DNA of 13,787 nt from Holosporales bacterium (lineage in GTDB: Bacteria; Pseudomonadota; Alphaproteobacteria; BNTO01), in assembly GCA_031270515.1 (NCBI GenBank), contig JAISXM010000032.1, forward strand, positions 1 to 13,787. The letters run 5' to 3'. The translations under genes were made by a program, and so were the position numbers. Under the pieces are notes generated by a model. It was given only the letters and a program-made list of their open reading frames with translations. It ran no database searches and was not told where the DNA came from. Below are positions 1-7,394 of the stretch, one piece after another; positions within the stretch are counted from its first letter, which is position 1, and each line of letters starts with the position of its first letter.

Positions 1-1
1 C

Positions 2-277
2 TGTTTTGCCAGCTGTAGTTCTCTTACATCAATTACGCTGAGTAAATTAACTAGCATAATCGGATATTCATGTTTTGGAGGATGTAGTTCTCTCACAACT
101 GCGATGTTGCCAAATTTGATAAATATAGAAGGAGACGCATGTTTTGCCAGCTGTAGTTCTCTTACATCAATTACGCTGAGTAAATTAACTAGCATAATCG
201 GATATTCATGTTTTGGAGGATGTCGTTCTCTCACAACTCTTATGTTGCCCAATTTGATAGATATCGGAAGCAACAGT
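2..277 (+). repeat. 138-bp tandem duplication in the LRR gene
   Basis: Bases 2-139 and 140-277 are two copies with a 138-bp period, which is 46 codons or two 23-aa LRR units. The first roughly 90 bases are identical in both copies. The first visible mismatch changes an AGT codon to CGT (Ser to Arg) near 94/232, and differences accumulate after that. This looks like a recent in-frame duplication, and more copies may lie to the left of the window. Confidence 0.85.
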
Positions 278-1369
278 TTTGGCGGGTGTGAAAAGCTCGC
301 ATCCATTACCCTAAGTAAAGTAGAAACCCTATCAGGAAACAATGACTTTGTCGGTTGCACGTTACTTGCATCAATTTCTCTGCCCGCACTAAAAACGATA
401 ACGGCAACTGCTCGGTATTGCTTTTACAGCGGCAACCTAACATCCGTTTCATTGGATAGTTTAGAAACCATAGCAGGAGATTCCTGTTTTAATCAATGCA
501 AGAAATTGACATCTATTTGTCTCCCAAAGTTAAGTACGATAACAGCAGATAGTAATTATTGCTTCTATTACTGTGGTGCCCTAACATCTATAGAATTGTC
601 CATGTTAACGTCCATAGCAGGAACGTACTTTGTTTATTACTGTGGTGCCCTAGTATCTATATCTCTACCAAAGTTAAGTACAATAACAGCAAATTATTGC
701 TTCCACTACTGTGGTCTAACATCTATATCATTGCCAGCATTAACGTCCATAGCAGGAGACTATTGTTTTTATGGTTTGCAAAATCTAGAGTATGCATCTT
801 TCCCAAAATTAAGGACAATAACAGCAGACAGTCGTTGTTGCTTTTCTACCTGTCCAGTCTTAGCATCGATTTTTATGCCAGAGTTAATTACCATTGCAGG
901 GGCGTCTTGTTTTTCTCCTGGCCAGAAACTAACAACAGTCACGTTCTCTGACCAAATCACTGAAGTAGGAAATGATGCATTCAATTATTGTCCTTCGTCA
1001 TTAACGGAATTGCACCTTGTTGGACAGCCCGACGTTGGTGGGAATGCGGTGAATGGGATTGTGAGCTCGTGCGGGCATCTAGACGCCGCGCAAAGTAAGA
1101 TGCAGGTCGCCACCTTTACCTTTTCCATTGGCGAGCGCATCCTCGCGCAGCTCTCCGCCCCCGAGCTGCTCAATTACATTAACGCCGCCCTAAGTATTCC
1201 GCTGGCGAGTGTGCCATTCGTCGCGAACATCGCTGCAGATAAGCGCGTGTTTGACTTAGGCTCCGCCGTCTCAACGCCAGCAGGGCTCGCGCACGTAGAT
1301 AATGGTTTATTTAGCGTTATTAAAGTGCATAACGTGTCGTATACTTGGAATGGAAGTAGCTGGGGATGA
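2..1369 (+). CDS. BspA-like leucine-rich-repeat protein, 5' end outside window
   Basis: The frame is open from base 2, so the gene starts upstream; the first ATG at 104 lies inside the repeat array and is not the true start. Residues repeat about every 23 aa in the pattern CFxxCxxLTSIxLPxLTxI, typical of the LRR_5/BspA (Treponema pallidum LRR) family. About 13 to 14 repeats are visible. A non-repeat C-terminal part of roughly 120 aa follows (about 1005-1366), ending YTWNGSSWG. Proteins of this family are often surface-exposed or secreted and involved in adhesion or host contact, but no signal peptide can be judged here because the N-terminus is missing. The repeat part is AT-rich, whereas the C-terminal part is clearly GC-richer, which suggests different histories. 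The family call is secure; the role is inference. Confidence 0.85.
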   Translation, partial: CFASCSSLTSITLSKLTSIIGYSCFGGCSSLTTAMLPNLINIEGDACFASCSSLTSITLSKLTSIIGYSCFGGCRSLTTLMLPNLIDIGSNSFGGCEKLASITLSKVETLSGNNDFVGCTLLASISLPALKTITATARYCFYSGNLTSVSLDSLETIAGDSCFNQCKKLTSICLPKLSTITADSNYCFYYCGALTSIELSMLTSIAGTYFVYYCGALVSISLPKLSTITANYCFHYCGLTSISLPALTSIAGDYCFYGLQNLEYASFPKLRTITADSRCCFSTCPVLASIFMPELITIAGASCFSPGQKLTTVTFSDQITEVGNDAFNYCPSSLTELHLVGQPDVGGNAVNGIVSSCGHLDAAQSKMQVATFTFSIGERILAQLSAPELLNYINAALSIPLASVPFVANIAADKRVFDLGSAVSTPAGLAHVDNGLFSVIKVHNVSYTWNGSSWG

Positions 1370-1535
1370 AAGATAGGTCTTCACATTTTAATAACTAGCG
1401 ATTGTTTCTTTTCAAACGATGCGTAATGGCTTTTCTAATTTTTTCAATGGACGATTCACAAAAACACATCCATTGTATTCGCCCAAATATTTTCGTAATG
1501 TAAAGAGATCGGTAGATTTTTCAAGTTTGTGGCTT

Positions 1536-3407
1536 ATGTCGGATACAAGAGATGCGTTGATCGCGTTTGGTTTGTGCTGTGCGATATTGTGCGGAGTTAA
1601 TTACTTTTACCGCCCGTCCCAAGAGCAGCCCCCTGTGGAGGAGCAAGCCAGCGAGCAGGTCGATGTGGCGCCTTCATTTGACGCGATAGCTCCCACGCTG
1701 CCCAGAGACGAGGCGCTGAAGCTTGATCCGCGCATTGCCATAAGGAACGAGAATGTGTCCGGGTCAATTAATCTAAAGGGCGCGCGCATTGACGATTTGT
1801 CCCTCGTTAAATACAAACAGACGACCGCCCCGAATAGCCCTGACGTTACGATATTTAGCCCATCGGATAATATGTGCTACGCGAGCGTGGCATGGAAGTG
1901 CGGCTCCGAGTGCGGGACGGAGCTTCCTACAGGCGCGACTTTGTGGACTATGAAAGGTGAAGGAAAAGGAGGCGAGCTTACTCCAAAAGGGGATGAGAAT
2001 GCTGGCGATCTTACTCCGAAAGGGGAAGTGAAAGGTGGCGAGCTTACTCCAAAAGGGGATGAGAATGCTGGCGATCTTACTCCGAAAGGGAATGGTGACG
2101 ATCTGGCTCCGAAAGGAAATGAGCCCGAGCTGACTCCGAACTCTCCCGTCGAGCTGACATGGACGAACTCCAGCGGGGTCACGTTTGTCAGGACTTTCAC
2201 TATAGACGAAAACTTCTTGATCTCCATTCGCGATAAAGTCGTAAACAACAGCGATGCCAACGTAATGATCGCTCCATCCTGCGAAATTGTGCGCGAAGTG
2301 CCCAACAACAGCAAGGCGGCGACCTCGGCGCACGAGGGGGCCGTTGGATATTTCGATGATGACGTGGAAACTTTAGGGTTCGATAAGCTGAAGAAGGGCA
2401 ATCGCATGGATGTATCCGCGTCCGAAGGTTGGTGCGGGTTTACAGATAAGTATTGGCTCACGTCGTTTGTGATAAAGCAGGCGTCGAATGTCAGCGTGTT
2501 TGCTGCGCACCCCGCTGGGGCACAGGCGAATGCGGCGTCGAATGTTTTGCATTGCAATACAACAGGTAAAGCCGTCGTCGTCAAAAAAGGGGAGACATTC
2601 GAAACGTCGTCACAATTGTTTGCCGGGGCGAAGGTGTTGAAGACTCTAGATAAATATTGTACATCTCATTCTATAAAGAAGTTGGACTTAGCGGTAGACT
2701 TTGGTTGGTTTTATTTTATTACAAAGCCATTGTTTTATTTGCTGCAATTATTACATTCGCTCCTTGGCAGCGTAGCTCTTGCGATATTGGCGTTGACTGT
2801 GTTGAGCAAGCTAGCGTTGTTCCCCATGGCTTCAGCGTCGCAACGTTCCATGATGAGAATGAAGGATTTACAACCCAAAATCGCGCTATTAAAGCAGCGT
2901 TTTGGCAGCAATAAATTAAAAATGCAGGAGGAGCTTTTACTTCTGTACAAAAAAGAACAAATAAACCCAATGTCTGGTTTCCTTCCGTTATTTGTGCAAA
3001 TGCCAATATTTTTCTGTTTGTACAAAGTTCTCTCCATCAACATCGAGATGAGGCATGCGCCCCTTGGCTTTTTGGTCACCGACTTGTCCTCACCGGACCC
3101 GACGTCGCTCTTTAACTTGTTTGGCTTGATTCCGTGGACGGTCCCGGCGTTTTTGCAGATTGGCGTACTTCCGCTTGTGATGTGTGGGACAATGTTTCTG
3201 CAGCAGAAGTGCTCGTCTCAGCCGACGGATCCGACTCAGGCAAAGATGATGTATATCATGCCGCTTGTGTTTTTGTTTATGTCTGCGTCGTTTCCTGCGG
3301 GGTTAGTGTTCTATTGGACGGTCAGCAATGTATTGTCTATATGCCAGCAGATATACATTACAAAGAGCGTGAATAATCAAAGAAAGGGCGCGTCCCGGAA
3401 GTGTTAG
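1536..3407 (+). CDS. yidC: Membrane protein insertase YidC (Oxa1 family)
   Basis: YidC inserts and folds inner-membrane proteins, alone or with SecYEG. From ATG 1536 the protein is 623 aa and begins MSDTRDALIAF followed by a hydrophobic segment to about residue 25, the usual YidC N-terminus. The longer frame from 1419 adds 39 residues unlike the family, so I prefer 1536, although neither start has a clear Shine-Dalgarno. The periplasmic P1 domain is recognisable (LKGARIDDLSLVKYK; VELTWTNSSGVTFVRTF). The conserved C-terminal insertase core holds TM segments near 412-431, 483-500, 540-558 and 571-606, with NPMSGFLPLFVQMPIFF, EMRHAPLGF and FPAGLVFYW. Lys replaces the E. coli Arg in the first core helix. 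An LTPKG repeat expands P1 at residues 146-200. The helicase gene follows 124 bp downstream on the same strand. Confidence 0.95.
   Translation: MSDTRDALIAFGLCCAILCGVNYFYRPSQEQPPVEEQASEQVDVAPSFDAIAPTLPRDEALKLDPRIAIRNENVSGSINLKGARIDDLSLVKYKQTTAPNSPDVTIFSPSDNMCYASVAWKCGSECGTELPTGATLWTMKGEGKGGELTPKGDENAGDLTPKGEVKGGELTPKGDENAGDLTPKGNGDDLAPKGNEPELTPNSPVELTWTNSSGVTFVRTFTIDENFLISIRDKVVNNSDANVMIAPSCEIVREVPNNSKAATSAHEGAVGYFDDDVETLGFDKLKKGNRMDVSASEGWCGFTDKYWLTSFVIKQASNVSVFAAHPAGAQANAASNVLHCNTTGKAVVVKKGETFETSSQLFAGAKVLKTLDKYCTSHSIKKLDLAVDFGWFYFITKPLFYLLQLLHSLLGSVALAILALTVLSKLALFPMASASQRSMMRMKDLQPKIALLKQRFGSNKLKMQEELLLLYKKEQINPMSGFLPLFVQMPIFFCLYKVLSINIEMRHAPLGFLVTDLSSPDPTSLFNLFGLIPWTVPAFLQIGVLPLVMCGTMFLQQKCSSQPTDPTQAKMMYIMPLVFLFMSASFPAGLVFYWTVSNVLSICQQIYITKSVNNQRKGASRKC
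1971..2102 (+). repeat. 33-bp in-frame tandem repeat in yidC
   Basis: Four successive 33-bp units encode 11-aa repeats of the type GELTPKGDENA / GDLTPKGEVKG, followed by degenerate copies to about 2150. The pair of units is itself duplicated with a 66-bp period: 1971-2024 and 2037-2090 are identical over 54 bases. The run sits where other YidC proteins have a single short LTP segment just before the conserved VELTW strand of P1, so it appears to be expansion of a native sequence rather than a foreign insertion. Confidence 0.9.
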
Positions 3408-3531
3408 TACTACCCAATATAGTCAATGAGACCTCTTTCCCCGCATTGAATCGGCCGTAACACATTCCCTGGACAAGAAAATCTCAAAGAAAACGAGTTA
3501 TGATTGAGTATAGCGAAAACATGGTGACTCC

Positions 3532-6183
3532 ATGATATTCGACAAACACAACGCAACCGCCGGCCCGTGCATCAGCTCCTGGGTCTCTGCATCCGCCGGC
3601 ACAGGCAAAACAAAGCTCCTCATCGACCGAGTGTTGCGCTTGTTGGTCGACGGGGCGCCGTTTTCCTCCATTTTGTGCTTCACATATACAAATGCCGGGG
3701 CCTGCGAAATGCAGCAGCGCTTGCGTGCACGCCTGCTTGATCTGCAGGAACGCCCGCAGGCGCTGTTTGAGCTGCTGCAACGTCCTCCAACGGAGGCGGA
3801 ACAAGCGCGCGCGCCAACCCTGTACTTAGAATTTTTGAAAAATGTAAGCGCATTGCAAATAAAAACTATCCATAGTTTCTGTAAAGATTTTTTGTCGAGG
3901 AATTCGCCACTCGCCAATATTATAGGAGATGTCCAGGTATTAGATTCCGCAGAATCCAGCAAGTTGCTTCAGCGAATTCAAGAAACATATTTGTTCGATT
4001 TTATTGAATACTCGGCGCATAACGCCTGCGACAAGTTGGACGAGCTCGCCAAAGATTACAATACGTTATCGCAAAACATGACGTTTGAACAAATAAACGA
4101 CACTTTACTTGCGCTATTAACAAGACGATACGATTTGGCACAATTTTTAAAAGAATATAATAGTGATGCATTTTTAACACTACTACAGCAAAAATTAAAC
4201 CACACTAAAAAGCCTTTCCTTTTTAATGAAACTGCTGTTCAGTCCCTTGCGCGCGAATTATCCAAGTCATGCGAAAACAATTCAACAATTCAATCAATAT
4301 TATATCGAGATTATGAAAAAGCATTCCTTACAACAAATCAAAAGCTTCGAAAAAAACTGGATGGATTAAGTAAATTTGATTTATATAGTGAGTTATACAC
4401 ACAAGCGGAATATTTCTTCGCGGATATTCAACAACAAAAAGCGTCGGAACTCATTGCTAATACGCAAGCGTTTATACATGTGGCAGACAATATATTTCAG
4501 GAATATCAACGACAAAAAGAATCCCGCAATTTATACGACTTTGAGGATTTGATTATAAAATCAAATGATATTTTTACGAGAGCTTACGATAATAAAACGA
4601 TAAAAAGCGCCATTTCGTTTGGTGTGCAGCATTTATTTGTGGACGAGGCACAGGACACAACGCCTCAACAATGGCAGGTAATCCTTCATATTGTTGCGCT
4701 GTTTTTTGATGACGGGGCAAAATGCAGCTTGTTCGTTGTCGGGGATCCGAAGCAATCAATATACAGCTTTCAGGGGGCCAAGCCGTGGTTGCTGCAAACG
4801 TTGGCGGTTGTGTTTAAACATTTAATTGCAAGTATTGGTGGAGAATTTCAAGAGATTTGTTTGAATACATCATATAGGAGTGCGCCAGAGATATTGGCGC
4901 TTGTGGACGAGGTGTTTCGGGTGACGCCAATTTTAGGGTATGCCCCCCATATTCCTGCGCGCAAAACGCCGGGGTTCGTGCGCTGCGTGAACTTGCCCGA
5001 AGGAAAAGGTGGAGGAGATGCGGAAGGCGGCAAAGGCGCGGATGAAGACAAAGGCAGGAAAAGCGGCAAAAGCAACGAAGGGAGTGACAGCGACGACGCG
5101 GACAGCACCATTGGTGCCACCATTGGTGCCACCATTGCGAACATTGTTGCGGAATTGCTACACACGCAGGTTTATTGTCACAGTATGCAGCGCAATATTT
5201 TGCCGGAAGACATCTTGATTTTGGCCAGGCGTCGCGCTCATTTGTCGCTGATTGCAAGGGAGCTTGCGGCTCGCAATATCCCGTGCGCGTGGCAAAATCG
5301 CGAATGTTCCATGTGGTCCAGCGTGCTCGCATTTATTCAGTTTTTGATCGACCCAACCGACGATTACAATCTCGCATGTTTCCTGAAAGGCCCTTTTTTG
5401 CGGGATCGTGCGATGTCCGATGAGGAGTTGCTCCCGCTGTGTTGTAACCGCAGCGACAGTTTGTGGCACGAATTATTGGCGCAGGCGACGACAGAACAGG
5501 TTACGAGCGACGCGTTTTATATGACGGGCGGCACGCGTTGTATGACGGGCGACGCGCTTTCATATATTAATAAGTATTGCGATGATTGGAATAATGTGAA
5601 AACTAGCGATGATTTTTACTCGTTTTTCTACCAATCATTATTAAATGTGCTTCCTTATATTGATATGTATGATGAAACGAACGAATTTGAAGCACTTATG
5701 AATATTATTACGGACTTCTTAAGTACAAACACGCCAAATTTGCGAACACTTTATGCATTATTGCAATCCAAGTCCTCTGCAGGCGTAAAGGATAGCGCCG
5801 CTTTAAATAAGGCAAGTAGCGTCGCCCTCAGCACGATCCACGGCGCTAAGGGCAGGCAATCACCATTTGTTATACTTTTCGACGAATTTTCCGCATCTTT
5901 ACAACAAGAGCGGTGGATTTGGTTCGAACCGGACGCGGGCGTTAACGTACACGGTCGCCGCCATGAGGTCGTGACGTCGGCCGGGATGATGCTTATGCCA
6001 CAGGCGACGCTGGCCGCCGGGGAGCACCTTCGTCAGCATGCGAAGGACGCGCTGAATGACGAGGGGCTGCGACTTTTGTACGTGGCTCTGACGCGGGCTC
6101 AGGATGGGCTGGTCGTTGTCGGGGAGAAAAAAGCACAATGGCACCAGCTGATAAGCGCCGCATCAATGGGCGCGGGGAGTTAG
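3532..6183 (+). CDS. addA: AddA-like UvrD/RecB-family helicase lacking the C-terminal nuclease domain
   Basis: AddA is the helicase-nuclease subunit of AddAB, which resects double-strand breaks for RecA recombination. All superfamily 1 helicase motifs are visible: Walker A ASAGTGKT (20-27), Ia FTYTNAGACEM (50-60, with Asn where Lys is usual), Ib KTIHSFC (111-117), II VDEAQD (370-375), III VVGDPKQSIYSFQG (402-415), IV LNTSYRS (444-450), V STIHGAKG (767-774) and VI LLYVALTRAQ (848-857). The protein stops 26 residues after motif VI, at 883 aa; alphaproteobacterial AddA is usually about 1,100 aa or more and carries a PD-(D/E)XK nuclease there. A Gly/Lys/Asp/Ser-rich low-complexity stretch lies at about 489-527. 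No addB is in the window. GGTGA lies 4 bases before the chosen ATG. The protein may act only as a helicase. Confidence 0.88.
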   Translation: MIFDKHNATAGPCISSWVSASAGTGKTKLLIDRVLRLLVDGAPFSSILCFTYTNAGACEMQQRLRARLLDLQERPQALFELLQRPPTEAEQARAPTLYLEFLKNVSALQIKTIHSFCKDFLSRNSPLANIIGDVQVLDSAESSKLLQRIQETYLFDFIEYSAHNACDKLDELAKDYNTLSQNMTFEQINDTLLALLTRRYDLAQFLKEYNSDAFLTLLQQKLNHTKKPFLFNETAVQSLARELSKSCENNSTIQSILYRDYEKAFLTTNQKLRKKLDGLSKFDLYSELYTQAEYFFADIQQQKASELIANTQAFIHVADNIFQEYQRQKESRNLYDFEDLIIKSNDIFTRAYDNKTIKSAISFGVQHLFVDEAQDTTPQQWQVILHIVALFFDDGAKCSLFVVGDPKQSIYSFQGAKPWLLQTLAVVFKHLIASIGGEFQEICLNTSYRSAPEILALVDEVFRVTPILGYAPHIPARKTPGFVRCVNLPEGKGGGDAEGGKGADEDKGRKSGKSNEGSDSDDADSTIGATIGATIANIVAELLHTQVYCHSMQRNILPEDILILARRRAHLSLIARELAARNIPCAWQNRECSMWSSVLAFIQFLIDPTDDYNLACFLKGPFLRDRAMSDEELLPLCCNRSDSLWHELLAQATTEQVTSDAFYMTGGTRCMTGDALSYINKYCDDWNNVKTSDDFYSFFYQSLLNVLPYIDMYDETNEFEALMNIITDFLSTNTPNLRTLYALLQSKSSAGVKDSAALNKASSVALSTIHGAKGRQSPFVILFDEFSASLQQERWIWFEPDAGVNVHGRRHEVVTSAGMMLMPQATLAAGEHLRQHAKDALNDEGLRLLYVALTRAQDGLVVVGEKKAQWHQLISAASMGAGS
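5107..5136 (+). repeat. 12-bp tandem repeat in the addA-like gene
   Basis: Two exact 12-bp units (5107-5118 and 5119-5130), each encoding TIGA, are followed by a half unit. They directly follow a low-complexity GKGGGDAEGGKGADEDKG-type stretch located between helicase motifs IV and V. This is probably replication slippage within a tolerant linker. Confidence 0.8.
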
Positions 6184-6232
6184 CGTTCTTTTGTCACAAG
6201 CAAAGTCCTGCATTACTTCGAAAGAACTCTAT
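6182..6232. repeat. Small imperfect inverted repeat after the addA stop
   Basis: Bases 6182-6193 and about 6219-6230 pair as an inverted repeat (10 of 12 positions) around a 25-base loop, starting within the addA-like stop codon at 6181-6183. The right arm continues as CTTCGAAAGAACTCTATTA (6216-6234), which matches 17 of 19 bases of the outer arm of the palindromic segment at 12300-12318. It may be a remnant of that element. It lacks a clean T-tract, so I do not call it a terminator. Confidence 0.5.
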
Positions 6233-6268
6233 TACGGAACCCGGTTAATACGCCGAGCGCTATTTTTA

Positions 6269-7258
6269 TTATGGCCGAGCTCCCCTTGCTCCCCTTGCTC
6301 CCCTTGCTCCCCTTGCTTCCTTAGCTTTCTGTGCATTCTTGAGGTGTTCCTCGTACGTACAACTAAACGTATGCCCACCAGAGTTATCCGCAACGAAATA
6401 CAAATACGCCCCAGGCTTCGCTACGGCGACGGCCGCAACCGTGTCTCGCCCAGGGCAGCATATCGCTGTGGGAGGGAGCCCCTCATGCAAGTACGTGTTG
6501 TACGGGGAGGGGCACTTCAAGTCTTCGTACGTAAGAGGCCTCGGCCGATCCCATTTGTTGCATCCGGAAAGCGCGTAAATCACGGTTGGACAAGATTGCA
6601 ATCGCATGTTTTTCTGCAACCGCGCGAGGAACACGCTCGCAACCGCCCCTTTTTCGCGAGGCAACTTCGTTTCCTTTTCCACGATTGACGCCAAGTTCAA
6701 CAACTCTGCCGAGTTCAGGAACTTTGACGGGCACTGTTGCAGCAATTTTTGCATGCCGTTTTTGACGCGATTCATGATATTTTGCCGGATGTCGCCCTTG
6801 TTGAAATAGTACGTCCCAGGCAAAATATACCCTTCTTCTGGGACGTTGGTTATCGTTCCGCGCAAACACGGGTTTGCATTCACGATGTTCACCACGTGAG
6901 ATACAGTAACCCCTTCCGGGATTGTTATTTTGTGAATTACGACGAGTCCTTTTCTTAAAGCACAAAGTAAATCGCGATAATTCGTCCCTGGAACAAATCG
7001 GTATTGTCCGGCTTTTGATGTGGAAGAGTCTCCTGAAAAATATGCAATTATCAAAAAAAGCCACCGATTGGATATGACGCGGTGCGACTCAAGAATGCGC
7101 GCAATCGCATAAATTGATGAGTTCTTGGGGATAGTCACGGTGATTGCACTAGGAATGTGTTTTCCGAAAGAGCACACATCACAAGCGCGGTCCACAGAGT
7201 ACATTATGGAGTACATGTTTGTGGTAATAATGACTAAAGCAATGCAGTATTTTTGCAA
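6269..7258 (-). CDS. mltG: Endolytic murein transglycosylase MltG
   Basis: MltG (YceG family) is an inner-membrane lytic transglycosylase that cleaves nascent glycan strands and sets their length. A hydrophobic segment near the N-terminus (about residues 3-20) is the membrane anchor. A LysM-like part follows (IPKNSSIYAIARIL; KITIPEGVTVSHVV), then the catalytic domain with EEGYILPGTYYF, LASIVEKETKLPREKGAVASVFLARL and SPYNTYLHEGLPPTAICCPG. Glu194, in VEKET, matches the catalytic Glu of the family (E218 in E. coli). A GGAG at 7267-7270 sits 8 bases before the TTG at 7258, so I take TTG as the start; the alternative GTG at 7267 overlaps that GGAG. The C-terminus carries a Gly-Ala-Arg repeat. The gene converges on the addA-like gene and lies last in the - strand series. 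Confidence 0.93.
   Translation of the reverse strand: MQKYCIALVIITTNMYSIMYSVDRACDVCSFGKHIPSAITVTIPKNSSIYAIARILESHRVISNRWLFLIIAYFSGDSSTSKAGQYRFVPGTNYRDLLCALRKGLVVIHKITIPEGVTVSHVVNIVNANPCLRGTITNVPEEGYILPGTYYFNKGDIRQNIMNRVKNGMQKLLQQCPSKFLNSAELLNLASIVEKETKLPREKGAVASVFLARLQKNMRLQSCPTVIYALSGCNKWDRPRPLTYEDLKCPSPYNTYLHEGLPPTAICCPGRDTVAAVAVAKPGAYLYFVADNSGGHTFSCTYEEHLKNAQKAKEARGARGARGARGARP
6276..6319 (-). repeat. 9-bp tandem repeat encoding the (Gly-Ala-Arg)n tail of MltG
   Basis: On the + strand the 9-base unit CTCCCCTTG recurs about four times with flanking partial units. Read on the - strand it gives ARGARGARGARGARP at the very C-terminus of MltG, beyond the conserved catalytic domain. The tail is strongly basic. 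Confidence 0.88.
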
Positions 7259-7335
7259 TATTAACACTCCATATTCGAGTATACATCCTAATAAGAAACG
7301 ATTTTAATGTTTGTTTCAATAAAACATTGACCGAC

Positions 7336-7394
7336 AACTATCTTCAATTGTTTAAACTATCTTCAATTATTTGTTATGGGGACCCGGTATATAT
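7336..7394. repeat. Partial copy of the 13.2-kb palindromic element, with a 19-bp tandem unit
   Basis: Bases 7356-7394 match 13218-13258 at roughly 34 of 41 aligned positions with one 1-base gap. The best block, TTTGTTATGGGGAyCCGGTA, matches at all but one base (y marks the C/T difference). The match ends at the stop codon of the lipoprotein gene. Just to the left, AACTATCTTCAATTGTTT (7336-7353) and its 17/18 match at 7355-7372 form a tandem pair with a 19-bp period. The region lies between the lipoprotein gene and mltG and forms most of the 135-bp gap there. Confidence 0.65.

Noticed and set aside
1419..1535. 39-residue N-terminal extension of YidC
   Set aside because: It does not resemble YidC, which normally starts with a few residues before the first membrane segment as seen from 1536; no ribosome-binding site supports 1419.
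1773..2584. Two - strand frames of 186 and 235 aa over yidC
   Set aside because: They are opposite a clear yidC frame and are kept open by the 33-bp repeat; their products are low-complexity with no known motif.
3408..3531. Possible promoter before the addA-like gene (TGGACA at 3470 and TATGAT at 3499)
   Set aside because: The spacing of 23 bases is too long for a standard sigma-70 promoter.
6191..6688. + strand frame after the addA stop as a possible frameshifted nuclease domain
   Set aside because: Its translation shows no PD-(D/E)XK features and it lies opposite mltG, which is clearly coding.
7309..7332. AATGTTT/AAACATT hairpin upstream of mltG as a terminator
   Set aside because: The stem is short and AT-only and no T-tract follows it on the - strand.
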